64,000 nt of DNA from Acidovorax sp. KKS102 (GCF_000302535.1 NC_018708.1:248001-312000); one strand, 5' to 3'. Positions 36,937-47,222 are shown, counted from the first letter of the stretch. Notes: a model not told the origin generated them from the sequence alone. Translations and numbers: made by a program.

Positions 36937-37722
36937 ATGTCCACAGTCACCACCACTGCTTCCGCCACCGGCACCATCACCGCCCTGATTGGAGAGGCCT
37001 TTATCCGCCTGCCTTCGGGACAGCTCCGAGCCCTCAAGGTGGGAGATGTGATCCAGGAAGGCCAGCGCGTCGTGACGACGGACGGTTCCATCCTGGAAAT
37101 GCGTACGCCGACGGGAGATATCTCGGTGGCCGGGCCGCGGGATGTGATCGCTGACGCGGAAATGCTCGGCAGCGCTCCGGTGCCCGAACGCTCGGAGGCC
37201 GCAGTTTCCGCAGAAGGCTCTGCAGCCATTGACCGGGTGATCCAGTCTTTGGAGCGCGGCGAGGATCCCTTGCAGGGGCTCGAGAGCACCGCAGTCGGCC
37301 TGTCGGGCGGAGGAGCCAGCGAGGGGCATAGCTTTGTCCAGCTCGACCGTATTGATGAGGGGGTGCAGGACATCAACACCACATCCAGCTCCTCCCAGCA
37401 GTCCGAGTCGACCAATCCGACGCCTGAGCCTGTCGCTGTCACGTTCGTCGGCGCGGATAACACTCCGGTGACGGAGGCCAACGCCGCTGTCACCACGCCT
37501 GAGGACACCGTGTCCCGGGGACAGGTCCAAGTCACGGATCCTAACGCGGGAGCGTTGACTTTCGAAAAAGGTTCGGACCCCACCAACGGAACCGTTGTGG
37601 TGAACCCCGATGGGACGTACGAATACACCCCTAGCCCCAACTATTTCGGGGAAGACAGCTTCACTATTACTGCCCGAGACTCGGCCGGGCAGGTCAGCAC
37701 GATCATTTTCCAGGTGACGTGA
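36937..37722 (+). CDS. N-terminal part of the giant adhesin (LapA-type retention module), separated by a frame break
   Basis: 261 residues ending at a TGA. Residues 1-140 are a LapA-type retention module: TASATGTITALIGEAFIRLP, KVGDVIQEGQRVVTTDGS and the downstream EGHSFVQLDRI. From about residue 185 a cadherin-like domain follows (GSDPTNGTVVVNPDGTYEYT, PNYFGEDSFTITARDSAGQ). The frame ends with FQVT-stop, while the same DNA one frame over continues VTPVNDAPVAVDD, the start of the repeat array. Restoring one G at 37718-37720 would join the two parts as FQVTVTPVNDAP. No typical Shine-Dalgarno is seen before the ATG. A TAVG at residues 118-121 occupies the place of the LapG-cleaved TAAG. Confidence 0.88.
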   Translation: MSTVTTTASATGTITALIGEAFIRLPSGQLRALKVGDVIQEGQRVVTTDGSILEMRTPTGDISVAGPRDVIADAEMLGSAPVPERSEAAVSAEGSAAIDRVIQSLERGEDPLQGLESTAVGLSGGGASEGHSFVQLDRIDEGVQDINTTSSSSQQSESTNPTPEPVAVTFVGADNTPVTEANAAVTTPEDTVSRGQVQVTDPNAGALTFEKGSDPTNGTVVVNPDGTYEYTPSPNYFGEDSFTITARDSAGQVSTIIFQVT

Positions 37723-40700
37723 CGCCGGTGAACGACGCGCCAGTGGCGGTGGATGACACGGCGGCGACGGCGATCAACACACCGGTGCTGTCGATCAACG
37801 TACTGGGCAACGACACAGACGCGGACCTGCCGGCAGACAGCCTGCGGGTGACAGGAGCGCGACTGGAAAACCCAGCGCAAGGCAGCGTAGAGGTCAACAG
37901 CGACGGGACCCTGAAGTTCACGCCTGGGGTGAACGTGAGCGGGGCGGTGCGGATCACGTACGACATCGTGGACAGCCAAGGGGCGGTCTCCAGCGCGACG
38001 GTGACGGTGAACGTGGGAAGCAACAGCGCACCGCAAGGTGCGGACAAGACCTTCACGCTGGCAGAAGACAGCAGCGTGAGCCTGAGCGCGCAAGACTTCG
38101 GGTTCAGTGATCAGGACGCAGGACAACAGCTGGCGGCAGTGCGCATCGACAGCGTGCCGGCCGCGGGCAGCCTGACGCTGAACGGAGTGGCGGTGCAGGC
38201 CGGAGCGGTGATCAGCGCGGCGCAACTGGGGCAGCTGCAGTTCAGTCCGGCGGCCAACGCCAGCGGCGCGGACTACGCGCGGGTGACGTTCAGCGTGCAA
38301 GACACGGCAGGGGCGTACGACAGCACCCCGAACACACTGCGCTTTGATGTGACGCCGGTGAACGACGCGCCAGTGGCGGTGGATGACACGGCGGCGACGG
38401 CGATCAACACACCGGTGCTGTCGATCAACGTACTGGGCAACGACACAGACGCGGACCTGCCGGCAGACAGCCTGCGGGTGACAGGAGCGCGACTGGAAAA
38501 CCCAGCGCAAGGCAGCGTAGAGGTCAACAGCGACGGGACCCTGAAGTTCACGCCTGGGGTGAACGTGAGCGGGGCGGTGCGGATCACGTACGACATCGTG
38601 GACAGCCAAGGGGCGGTCTCCAGCGCGACGGTGACGGTGAACGTGGGAAGCAACAGCGCACCGCAAGGTGCGGACAAGACCTTCACGCTGGCAGAAGACA
38701 GCAGCGTGAGCCTGAGCGCGCAAGACTTCGGGTTCAGTGATCAGGACGCAGGACAACAGCTGGCGGCAGTGCGCATCGACAGCGTGCCGGCCGCGGGCAG
38801 CCTGACGCTGAACGGAGTGGCGGTGCAGGCCGGAGCGGTGATCAGCGCGGCGCAACTGGGGCAGCTGCAGTTCAGTCCGGCGGCCAACGCCAGCGGCGCG
38901 GACTACGCGCGGGTGACGTTCAGCGTGCAAGACACGGCAGGGGCGTACGACAGCACCCCGAACACACTGCGCTTTGATGTGACGCCGGTGAACGACGCGC
39001 CAGTGGCGGTGGATGACACGGCGGCGACGGCGATCAACACACCGGTGCTGTCGATCAACGTACTGGGCAACGACACAGACGCGGACCTGCCGGCAGACAG
39101 CCTGCGGGTGACAGGAGCGCGACTGGAAAACCCAGCGCAAGGCAGCGTAGAGGTCAACAGCGACGGGACCCTGAAGTTCACGCCTGGGGTGAACGTGAGC
39201 GGGGCGGTGCGGATCACGTACGACATCGTGGACAGCCAAGGGGCGGTCTCCAGCGCGACGGTGACGGTGAACGTGGGAAGCAACAGCGCACCGCAAGGTG
39301 CGGACAAGACCTTCACGCTGGCAGAAGACAGCAGCGTGAGCCTGAGCGCGCAAGACTTCGGGTTCAGTGATCAGGACGCAGGACAACAGCTGGCGGCAGT
39401 GCGCATCGACAGCGTGCCGGCCGCGGGCAGCCTGACGCTGAACGGAGTGGCGGTGCAGGCCGGAGCGGTGATCAGCGCGGCGCAACTGGGGCAGCTGCAG
39501 TTCAGTCCGGCGGCCAACGCCAGCGGCGCGGACTACGCGCGGGTGACGTTCAGCGTGCAAGACACGGCAGGGGCGTACGACAGCACCCCGAACACACTGC
39601 GCTTTGATGTGACGCCGGTGAACGACGCGCCAGTGGCGGTGGATGACACGGCGGCGACGGCGATCAACACACCGGTGCTGTCGATCAACGTACTGGGCAA
39701 CGACACAGACGCGGACCTGCCGGCAGACAGCCTGCGGGTGACAGGAGCGCGACTGGAAAACCCAGCGCAAGGCAGCGTAGAGGTCAACAGCGACGGGACC
39801 CTGAAGTTCACGCCTGGGGTGAACGTGAGCGGGGCGGTGCGGATCACGTACGACATCGTGGACAGCCAAGGGGCGGTCTCCAGCGCGACGGTGACGGTGA
39901 ACGTGGGAAGCAACAGCGCACCGCAAGGTGCGGACAAGACCTTCACGCTGGCAGAAGACAGCAGCGTGAGCCTGAGCGCGCAAGACTTCGGGTTCAGTGA
40001 TCAGGACGCAGGACAACAGCTGGCGGCAGTGCGCATCGACAGCGTGCCGGCCGCGGGCAGCCTGACGCTGAACGGAGTGGCGGTGCAGGCCGGAGCGGTG
40101 ATCAGCGCGGCGCAACTGGGGCAGCTGCAGTTCAGTCCGGCGGCCAACGCCAGCGGCGCGGACTACGCGCGGGTGACGTTCAGCGTGCAAGACACGGCAG
40201 GGGCGTACGACAGCACCCCGAACACACTGCGCTTTGATGTGACGCCGGTGAACGACGCGCCAGTGGCGGTGGATGACACGGCGGCGACGGCGATCAACAC
40301 ACCGGTGCTGTCGATCAACGTACTGGGCAACGACACAGACGCGGACCTGCCGGCAGACAGCCTGCGGGTGACAGGAGCGCGACTGGAAAACCCAGCGCAA
40401 GGCAGCGTAGAGGTCAACAGCGACGGGACCCTGAAGTTCACGCCTGGGGTGAACGTGAGCGGGGCGGTGCGGATCACGTACGACATCGTGGACAGCCAAG
40501 GGGCGGTCTCCAGCGCGACGGTGACGGTGAACGTGGGAAGCAACAGCGCACCGCAAGGTGCGGACAAGACCTTCACGCTGGCAGAAGACAGCAGCGTGAG
40601 CCTGAGCGCGCAAGACTTCGGGTTCAGTGATCAGGACGCAGGACAACAGCTGGCGGCAGTGCGCATCGACAGCGTGCCGGCCGCGGGCAGCCTGACGCTG

Positions 40701-43700
40701 AACGGAGTGGCGGTGCAGGCCGGAGCGGTGATCAGCGCGGCGCAACTGGGGCAGCTGCAGTTCAGTCCGGCGGCCAACGCCAGCGGCGCGGACTACGCGC
40801 GGGTGACGTTCAGCGTGCAAGACACGGCAGGGGCGTACGACAGCACCCCGAACACACTGCGCTTTGATGTGACGCCGGTGAACGACGCGCCAGTGGCGGT
40901 GGATGACACGGCGGCGACGGCGATCAACACACCGGTGCTGTCGATCAACGTACTGGGCAACGACACAGACGCGGACCTGCCGGCAGACAGCCTGCGGGTG
41001 ACAGGAGCGCGACTGGAAAACCCAGCGCAAGGCAGCGTAGAGGTCAACAGCGACGGGACCCTGAAGTTCACGCCTGGGGTGAACGTGAGCGGGGCGGTGC
41101 GGATCACGTACGACATCGTGGACAGCCAAGGGGCGGTCTCCAGCGCGACGGTGACGGTGAACGTGGGAAGCAACAGCGCACCGCAAGGTGCGGACAAGAC
41201 CTTCACGCTGGCAGAAGACAGCAGCGTGAGCCTGAGCGCGCAAGACTTCGGGTTCAGTGATCAGGACGCAGGACAACAGCTGGCGGCAGTGCGCATCGAC
41301 AGCGTGCCGGCCGCGGGCAGCCTGACGCTGAACGGAGTGGCGGTGCAGGCCGGAGCGGTGATCAGCGCGGCGCAACTGGGGCAGCTGCAGTTCAGTCCGG
41401 CGGCCAACGCCAGCGGCGCGGACTACGCGCGGGTGACGTTCAGCGTGCAAGACACGGCAGGGGCGTACGACAGCACCCCGAACACACTGCGCTTTGATGT
41501 GACGCCGGTGAACGACGCGCCAGTGGCGGTGGATGACACGGCGGCGACGGCGATCAACACACCGGTGCTGTCGATCAACGTACTGGGCAACGACACAGAC
41601 GCGGACCTGCCGGCAGACAGCCTGCGGGTGACAGGAGCGCGACTGGAAAACCCAGCGCAAGGCAGCGTAGAGGTCAACAGCGACGGGACCCTGAAGTTCA
41701 CGCCTGGGGTGAACGTGAGCGGGGCGGTGCGGATCACGTACGACATCGTGGACAGCCAAGGGGCGGTCTCCAGCGCGACGGTGACGGTGAACGTGGGAAG
41801 CAACAGCGCACCGCAAGGTGCGGACAAGACCTTCACGCTGGCAGAAGACAGCAGCGTGAGCCTGAGCGCGCAAGACTTCGGGTTCAGTGATCAGGACGCA
41901 GGACAACAGCTGGCGGCAGTGCGCATCGACAGCGTGCCGGCCGCGGGCAGCCTGACGCTGAACGGAGTGGCGGTGCAGGCCGGAGCGGTGATCAGCGCGG
42001 CGCAACTGGGGCAGCTGCAGTTCAGTCCGGCGGCCAACGCCAGCGGCGCGGACTACGCGCGGGTGACGTTCAGCGTGCAAGACACGGCAGGGGCGTACGA
42101 CAGCACCCCGAACACACTGCGCTTTGATGTGACGCCGGTGAACGACGCGCCAGTGGCGGTGGATGACACGGCGGCGACGGCGATCAACACACCGGTGCTG
42201 TCGATCAACGTACTGGGCAACGACACAGACGCGGACCTGCCGGCAGACAGCCTGCGGGTGACAGGAGCGCGACTGGAAAACCCAGCGCAAGGCAGCGTAG
42301 AGGTCAACAGCGACGGGACCCTGAAGTTCACGCCTGGGGTGAACGTGAGCGGGGCGGTGCGGATCACGTACGACATCGTGGACAGCCAAGGGGCGGTCTC
42401 CAGCGCGACGGTGACGGTGAACGTGGGAAGCAACAGCGCACCGCAAGGTGCGGACAAGACCTTCACGCTGGCAGAAGACAGCAGCGTGAGCCTGAGCGCG
42501 CAAGACTTCGGGTTCAGTGATCAGGACGCAGGACAACAGCTGGCGGCAGTGCGCATCGACAGCGTGCCGGCCGCGGGCAGCCTGACGCTGAACGGAGTGG
42601 CGGTGCAGGCCGGAGCGGTGATCAGCGCGGCGCAACTGGGGCAGCTGCAGTTCAGTCCGGCGGCCAACGCCAGCGGCGCGGACTACGCGCGGGTGACGTT
42701 CAGCGTGCAAGACACGGCAGGGGCGTACGACAGCACCCCGAACACACTGCGCTTTGATGTGACGCCGGTGAACGACGCGCCAGTGGCGGTGGATGACACG
42801 GCGGCGACGGCGATCAACACACCGGTGCTGTCGATCAACGTACTGGGCAACGACACAGACGCGGACCTGCCGGCAGACAGCCTGCGGGTGACAGGAGCGC
42901 GACTGGAAAACCCAGCGCAAGGCAGCGTAGAGGTCAACAGCGACGGGACCCTGAAGTTCACGCCTGGGGTGAACGTGAGCGGGGCGGTGCGGATCACGTA
43001 CGACATCGTGGACAGCCAAGGGGCGGTCTCCAGCGCGACGGTGACGGTGAACGTGGGAAGCAACAGCGCACCGCAAGGTGCGGACAAGACCTTCACGCTG
43101 GCAGAAGACAGCAGCGTGAGCCTGAGCGCGCAAGACTTCGGGTTCAGTGATCAGGACGCAGGACAACAGCTGGCGGCAGTGCGCATCGACAGCGTGCCGG
43201 CCGCGGGCAGCCTGACGCTGAACGGAGTGGCGGTGCAGGCCGGAGCGGTGATCAGCGCGGCGCAACTGGGGCAGCTGCAGTTCAGTCCGGCGGCCAACGC
43301 CAGCGGCGCGGACTACGCGCGGGTGACGTTCAGCGTGCAAGACACGGCAGGGGCGTACGACAGCACCCCGAACACACTGCGCTTTGATGTGACGCCGGTG
43401 AACGACGCGCCAGTGGCGGTGGATGACACGGCGGCGACGGCGATCAACACACCGGTGCTGTCGATCAACGTACTGGGCAACGACACAGACGCGGACCTGC
43501 CGGCAGACAGCCTGCGGGTGACAGGAGCGCGACTGGAAAACCCAGCGCAAGGCAGCGTAGAGGTCAACAGCGACGGGACCCTGAAGTTCACGCCTGGGGT
43601 GAACGTGAGCGGGGCGGTGCGGATCACGTACGACATCGTGGACAGCCAAGGGGCGGTCTCCAGCGCGACGGTGACGGTGAACGTGGGAAGCAACAGCGCA

Positions 43701-44018
43701 CCGCAAGGTGCGGACAAGACCTTCACGCTGGCAGAAGACAGCAGCGTGAGCCTGAGCGCGCAAGACTTCGGGTTCAGTGATCAGGACGCAGGACAACAGC
43801 TGGCGGCAGTGCGCATCGACAGCGTGCCGGCCGCGGGCAGCCTGACGCTGAACGGAGTGGCGGTGCAGGCCGGAGCGGTGATCAGCGCGGCGCAACTGGG
43901 GCAGCTGCAGTTCAGTCCGGCGGCCAACGCCAGCGGCGCGGACTACGCGCGGGTGACGTTCAGCGTGCAAGACACGGCAGGGGCGTACGACAGCACCCCG
44001 AACACACTGCGCTTTGAT
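37719..44018 (+). repeat. Ten tandem, apparently identical 630-bp units inside the adhesin gene
   Basis: Units start at 37719 and then every 630 bp up to 43389; the array ends at 44018, exactly ten units, where VTPVNDAPQVV begins the unique region. Compared line by line, I see no base differences between units. Each codes for 210 residues. Such identity over 6.3 kb indicates recent amplification or ongoing homogenisation; copy number is likely to vary between strains and could also be affected by assembly. Confidence 0.93.
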
Positions 44019-46946
44019 GTGACGCCGGTGAACGACGCGCCGCAAGTAGTGGGTGATCTCGCGATCGTTTCTGAAGAAGGTCTGTCAGCGGGGCTGAAGG
44101 ACGCAGCAGGTGCAGGGGATACGACTGACGCTCGCATCTTCTCTGGGTCAGTGCATGTTACGGATATCGATGGTGACTTGACCACGGTCGCTCTTGCCAG
44201 ACCCTTGGCCACACTCACGTCTGGCGGGCAGTCGCTTCAGTGGACGGGGGTTGATACAGGTGTTCTGGTGGGCGCTGTTGGCGGGGTTGAAGTACTCCGA
44301 ATCGCGATTGATTCAAGAGGTCAGTACACAGTCACTCTGAGCCGTCCTCTGGACCACCCTGTCCAAAACCAGGAGGATGTTCTCAGTTTTGACATCGGTG
44401 TCAAAGCGACCGATGGGCGCATCATGACAACTGGTGTTTTGTCTGTCCGGATCGAGGATGACAGCCCAGTGGCTTCGTCCAGCGTATCGACTTTGACAGT
44501 CCAGGCTGATCAGATCATTGTTCGTTCTCTGGAGGCCGGCTGGACTAGCGCGGTTCTGGAGAATGGTGCGTCTGCGACTACTGTCAATACTGATGTCGAC
44601 AGTTTTGCCGACAGTGTGGTGTGGGGCACTGCAACCCAGAATAACAACCGCTCTAGTTATTCTTTGATCGATAGTAATGTATTTTCGACGGTTGCTGGGG
44701 CGACTGTAAAGGCAGGCACTGCTTTCAAGCTCGCGGATTTCACACATGAAAACTGGCCGGTGACTGGGTCTCCGCTAGACCGTGTGAATCTTGAGATGTC
44801 TATGAAGGTCACGATCAATGGGGTGACAGAGACGGTACGGTTCTCTGTGCTCGTTGACCATCTGGAAACACCAAACTCCACTGATCCAGTTGCCTCACGC
44901 GACATCATTACGCTTCCTGCTCAGGACGTGATTTTGCAAATCGGAACGCAAAAATACGCTTTTCGTCTAGAGGGCTTCCGCGACGCTCAGGGGAATATAG
45001 TCAATACGATCGCGACGGATGAGAGTGCGACAAACCGGTACGAGATCTGGGGCAGTGTTCAGTCTACGGATAGCCTGCCAACAGTCACTGGATCAGTGGT
45101 AGCGCAAGCAGGTGCTGACGGTTTGGCATCCGTTACCTGGGGTGCTTTGACAAGCACTTACGGAACGATGACGGCCCGGGCGGACGGCACATACGATTTC
45201 ACAGTGAATCGCGCGACTCGTGATGCAATGACGCAGGGGCAGAGTTTTTCACAGACCTTCTCTTACACCATTACAGACAAGGATGGGGATACTGCAACGT
45301 CTTCTGTCACGATCCGGATCGATGCTCAGAAGGGCATTAGTTTCTTGGACGTTCCGGAGCAGAATTTCAATCCTGTTTCGGGTAGCTACACCGTTTCTGG
45401 GCGTGAAGACACTGGGTTGACTGGGAGGGTTGCTGCGGTGGATGTGGATGGGGATCCATTGACTTATCAAAAGGGCAGCGATCCCTTGCGTGGCTCGGTG
45501 GTGGTGAATTCCGATGGTTCGTATACCTACACACCGCAAAAGGACTACTCGGGAAGCGATAGCTTTACGGTAATTGTTTCTGACGGTAAGGGTAGCGTAG
45601 CGTCGACAACGGTTAATGTCGGCATTGCACCAGTGGCAGACGCTCCTGCTGTCGCGGTGTCGCTTGGCGCTGCAACCACCAATACGGTGGACATCACCAC
45701 CGCTAATGTCACTTCGACAACGCAGGGGTTTTCCGTCACGGCGTACGGACTGAATGGGTCTGTGGCGACATTGAGCACCGTTACCGGTCAGGCTGCGGCG
45801 GGCTTTGGTGTTCAAGGTGCAAGTAGCGGAGCTGACAGTGAAATTGGATTCTTGAACAATGCTTCCGAGCGCGTGTCAGTCAATTTCACCAGGGCGGTTT
45901 CTTCGGCCACCATCCAACTTGCGTGGCTGGCTACTGGAGAGCGGGCAACCTATACGCTATACAACGCTGCCGGCGCTGCGATTGGCACCGGCACCGTCAA
46001 TGGTCAGACAGATCAGGTAGATCCCGCCTTCATAGTGACAGGGGCCAATAATGCTCTGATCAGCCGAATCGATTTCACGGCTCCGGGCGTGGGAGACGAC
46101 TACCTTATCAACCGCATTAGCTTCCAGACAACCACTGTCCCGGTGACGATCAACGTAACGCCGTCGGACGTGGACTATTCGGAAAACGTCAGCGCAGTGG
46201 TGGTTTCTGTTCCAGCCGGTGCGACGCTTTCGGGTGGCGTATTGGGGTCCAACGGGACGTGGACACTGCCTTTGACGGGATCCATAGGCTATACCGTGAC
46301 TGAAGATCCAGTTACTCATGCAGTGACAGTCACAGGGCTCAATATGACGTTGCCGAGCGGTTTCACGGGGGCGGCCACAGTTGCCGTGACGGCTACTGTT
46401 TACGACACTTTGACCACGGTGACGGCGCAGGAGTCTGGCACTGGTGTGGTCGGCACTGCAGGCGCCGATATTCTGACCGGGAGTGCAGGGGCTGATGCAC
46501 TTTACGGCTTGGCGGGCAATGACACGCTGTCTGGCAGTAGTGGAAATGACACCCTTGTTGGAGGGGCAGGCAATGACAATCTGTCGGGTGGTGCCGGTGC
46601 CGATACCTTTGTATGGAGATTGGCAGACGTGGGCACGGGTCAGACTCCAGCCAATGATGCCATCACTGACTTCAACATGGCAGCCAGAACGGCTGGTGGC
46701 GATATGCTGGATCTGAGGGACATCCTGCAAGGCGAAAACCGCACGGGAGGCACTGGTAATCTCGGCGACTATCTGAATTTCACACGATCTGGGACCGATA
46801 CGGTCGTGGATATCCGACCTTCAGGTTCTGGCGCCTTCACGCAAAAGATCACATTGACCAACGTAGACCTGACAGTTGGAGGCACCCAAAATGAGCAGGC
46901 CATCATTCTGAACCTGCTCAATCAGGGCAAGCTTCTGACGGACTAA
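37719..46946 (+). CDS. Giant RTX adhesin, main body (LapA/BapA-like, T1SS substrate), frame-shifted from its N-terminus
   Basis: 3075 residues without a stop. It starts with ten identical 210-residue repeats, each made of a cadherin/Big-like half (VTPVNDAPVAVDDTAAT, GNDTDADLPADS with acidic Ca sites) and a second half (FGFSDQDAGQQLAAVRIDSV, SLTLNGV). Then come VCBS-type domains, a choice-of-anchor-K-like section (NLEMSMKVTINGVTETVRFS), another cadherin unit and RTX nonapeptides (GLAGNDTLSGSSGNDTLVGG). The end (DFNMAARTAGGDMLDLRDIL, NEQAIILNLLNQGKLL) is the VCA0849-type type I secretion target. With the upstream part the full protein would be about 3336 residues. GTG at 37719 overlaps the upstream TGA, so coupled reinitiation is formally possible, but that product would lack the retention module. 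Confidence 0.92.
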   Translation: MTPVNDAPVAVDDTAATAINTPVLSINVLGNDTDADLPADSLRVTGARLENPAQGSVEVNSDGTLKFTPGVNVSGAVRITYDIVDSQGAVSSATVTVNVGSNSAPQGADKTFTLAEDSSVSLSAQDFGFSDQDAGQQLAAVRIDSVPAAGSLTLNGVAVQAGAVISAAQLGQLQFSPAANASGADYARVTFSVQDTAGAYDSTPNTLRFDVTPVNDAPVAVDDTAATAINTPVLSINVLGNDTDADLPADSLRVTGARLENPAQGSVEVNSDGTLKFTPGVNVSGAVRITYDIVDSQGAVSSATVTVNVGSNSAPQGADKTFTLAEDSSVSLSAQDFGFSDQDAGQQLAAVRIDSVPAAGSLTLNGVAVQAGAVISAAQLGQLQFSPAANASGADYARVTFSVQDTAGAYDSTPNTLRFDVTPVNDAPVAVDDTAATAINTPVLSINVLGNDTDADLPADSLRVTGARLENPAQGSVEVNSDGTLKFTPGVNVSGAVRITYDIVDSQGAVSSATVTVNVGSNSAPQGADKTFTLAEDSSVSLSAQDFGFSDQDAGQQLAAVRIDSVPAAGSLTLNGVAVQAGAVISAAQLGQLQFSPAANASGADYARVTFSVQDTAGAYDSTPNTLRFDVTPVNDAPVAVDDTAATAINTPVLSINVLGNDTDADLPADSLRVTGARLENPAQGSVEVNSDGTLKFTPGVNVSGAVRITYDIVDSQGAVSSATVTVNVGSNSAPQGADKTFTLAEDSSVSLSAQDFGFSDQDAGQQLAAVRIDSVPAAGSLTLNGVAVQAGAVISAAQLGQLQFSPAANASGADYARVTFSVQDTAGAYDSTPNTLRFDVTPVNDAPVAVDDTAATAINTPVLSINVLGNDTDADLPADSLRVTGARLENPAQGSVEVNSDGTLKFTPGVNVSGAVRITYDIVDSQGAVSSATVTVNVGSNSAPQGADKTFTLAEDSSVSLSAQDFGFSDQDAGQQLAAVRIDSVPAAGSLTLNGVAVQAGAVISAAQLGQLQFSPAANASGADYARVTFSVQDTAGAYDSTPNTLRFDVTPVNDAPVAVDDTAATAINTPVLSINVLGNDTDADLPADSLRVTGARLENPAQGSVEVNSDGTLKFTPGVNVSGAVRITYDIVDSQGAVSSATVTVNVGSNSAPQGADKTFTLAEDSSVSLSAQDFGFSDQDAGQQLAAVRIDSVPAAGSLTLNGVAVQAGAVISAAQLGQLQFSPAANASGADYARVTFSVQDTAGAYDSTPNTLRFDVTPVNDAPVAVDDTAATAINTPVLSINVLGNDTDADLPADSLRVTGARLENPAQGSVEVNSDGTLKFTPGVNVSGAVRITYDIVDSQGAVSSATVTVNVGSNSAPQGADKTFTLAEDSSVSLSAQDFGFSDQDAGQQLAAVRIDSVPAAGSLTLNGVAVQAGAVISAAQLGQLQFSPAANASGADYARVTFSVQDTAGAYDSTPNTLRFDVTPVNDAPVAVDDTAATAINTPVLSINVLGNDTDADLPADSLRVTGARLENPAQGSVEVNSDGTLKFTPGVNVSGAVRITYDIVDSQGAVSSATVTVNVGSNSAPQGADKTFTLAEDSSVSLSAQDFGFSDQDAGQQLAAVRIDSVPAAGSLTLNGVAVQAGAVISAAQLGQLQFSPAANASGADYARVTFSVQDTAGAYDSTPNTLRFDVTPVNDAPVAVDDTAATAINTPVLSINVLGNDTDADLPADSLRVTGARLENPAQGSVEVNSDGTLKFTPGVNVSGAVRITYDIVDSQGAVSSATVTVNVGSNSAPQGADKTFTLAEDSSVSLSAQDFGFSDQDAGQQLAAVRIDSVPAAGSLTLNGVAVQAGAVISAAQLGQLQFSPAANASGADYARVTFSVQDTAGAYDSTPNTLRFDVTPVNDAPVAVDDTAATAINTPVLSINVLGNDTDADLPADSLRVTGARLENPAQGSVEVNSDGTLKFTPGVNVSGAVRITYDIVDSQGAVSSATVTVNVGSNSAPQGADKTFTLAEDSSVSLSAQDFGFSDQDAGQQLAAVRIDSVPAAGSLTLNGVAVQAGAVISAAQLGQLQFSPAANASGADYARVTFSVQDTAGAYDSTPNTLRFDVTPVNDAPQVVGDLAIVSEEGLSAGLKDAAGAGDTTDARIFSGSVHVTDIDGDLTTVALARPLATLTSGGQSLQWTGVDTGVLVGAVGGVEVLRIAIDSRGQYTVTLSRPLDHPVQNQEDVLSFDIGVKATDGRIMTTGVLSVRIEDDSPVASSSVSTLTVQADQIIVRSLEAGWTSAVLENGASATTVNTDVDSFADSVVWGTATQNNNRSSYSLIDSNVFSTVAGATVKAGTAFKLADFTHENWPVTGSPLDRVNLEMSMKVTINGVTETVRFSVLVDHLETPNSTDPVASRDIITLPAQDVILQIGTQKYAFRLEGFRDAQGNIVNTIATDESATNRYEIWGSVQSTDSLPTVTGSVVAQAGADGLASVTWGALTSTYGTMTARADGTYDFTVNRATRDAMTQGQSFSQTFSYTITDKDGDTATSSVTIRIDAQKGISFLDVPEQNFNPVSGSYTVSGREDTGLTGRVAAVDVDGDPLTYQKGSDPLRGSVVVNSDGSYTYTPQKDYSGSDSFTVIVSDGKGSVASTTVNVGIAPVADAPAVAVSLGAATTNTVDITTANVTSTTQGFSVTAYGLNGSVATLSTVTGQAAAGFGVQGASSGADSEIGFLNNASERVSVNFTRAVSSATIQLAWLATGERATYTLYNAAGAAIGTGTVNGQTDQVDPAFIVTGANNALISRIDFTAPGVGDDYLINRISFQTTTVPVTINVTPSDVDYSENVSAVVVSVPAGATLSGGVLGSNGTWTLPLTGSIGYTVTEDPVTHAVTVTGLNMTLPSGFTGAATVAVTATVYDTLTTVTAQESGTGVVGTAGADILTGSAGADALYGLAGNDTLSGSSGNDTLVGGAGNDNLSGGAGADTFVWRLADVGTGQTPANDAITDFNMAARTAGGDMLDLRDILQGENRTGGTGNLGDYLNFTRSGTDTVVDIRPSGSGAFTQKITLTNVDLTVGGTQNEQAIILNLLNQGKLLTD

Positions 46947-46972
46947 AAGACCGATGCGGTGCTCGAATGACT

Positions 46973-46998
46973 ACAGGAGTGCAATGCCGCGCTCCTGT
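46973..46998 (+). terminator. Possible terminator hairpin after the adhesin gene
   Basis: ACAGGAGTGC and GCGCTCCTGT pair over ten bases (one G-U) around an AATGCC loop, 26 bp after the stop. The T-run is poor (GGCTTTCG), so confidence is limited. The adhesin and the lapD-like gene converge here. Confidence 0.45.
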
Positions 46999-47222
46999 GG
47001 CTTTCGTACGCACAGGGATTTCAAGGGAACTCGCGGCCTTTTGGTCCGCAGGTGCCATGTAATCACAGAGCGTGTTTTGCAGCTGGGTTGCGCCCAGATG
47101 GGTGGCGGCATGCCTGAGAGTCGGGGGCCCTGGCTTTGATTGTCGGGTTGTTGGCTCTACATAGGACCGGAAGTTACCAGGGCGGGTGGGCCTGTAGTGC
47201 CACTGAGGACATTGAGTGAGGG

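Noticed and set aside
37719..44018. CRISPR-like or satellite array
   Set aside because: Units are 630 bp, contiguous without spacers and coding; this is a protein repeat.
37641..44045. 2134-codon open frame on the minus strand, and repeated 137-codon minus-strand frames
   Set aside because: A direct consequence of the ten identical repeats: one 630-bp unit lacks stops in that frame, so repetition keeps it open. The composition (Arg, His, Val rich) is not protein-like, and the plus strand codes a clear adhesin.
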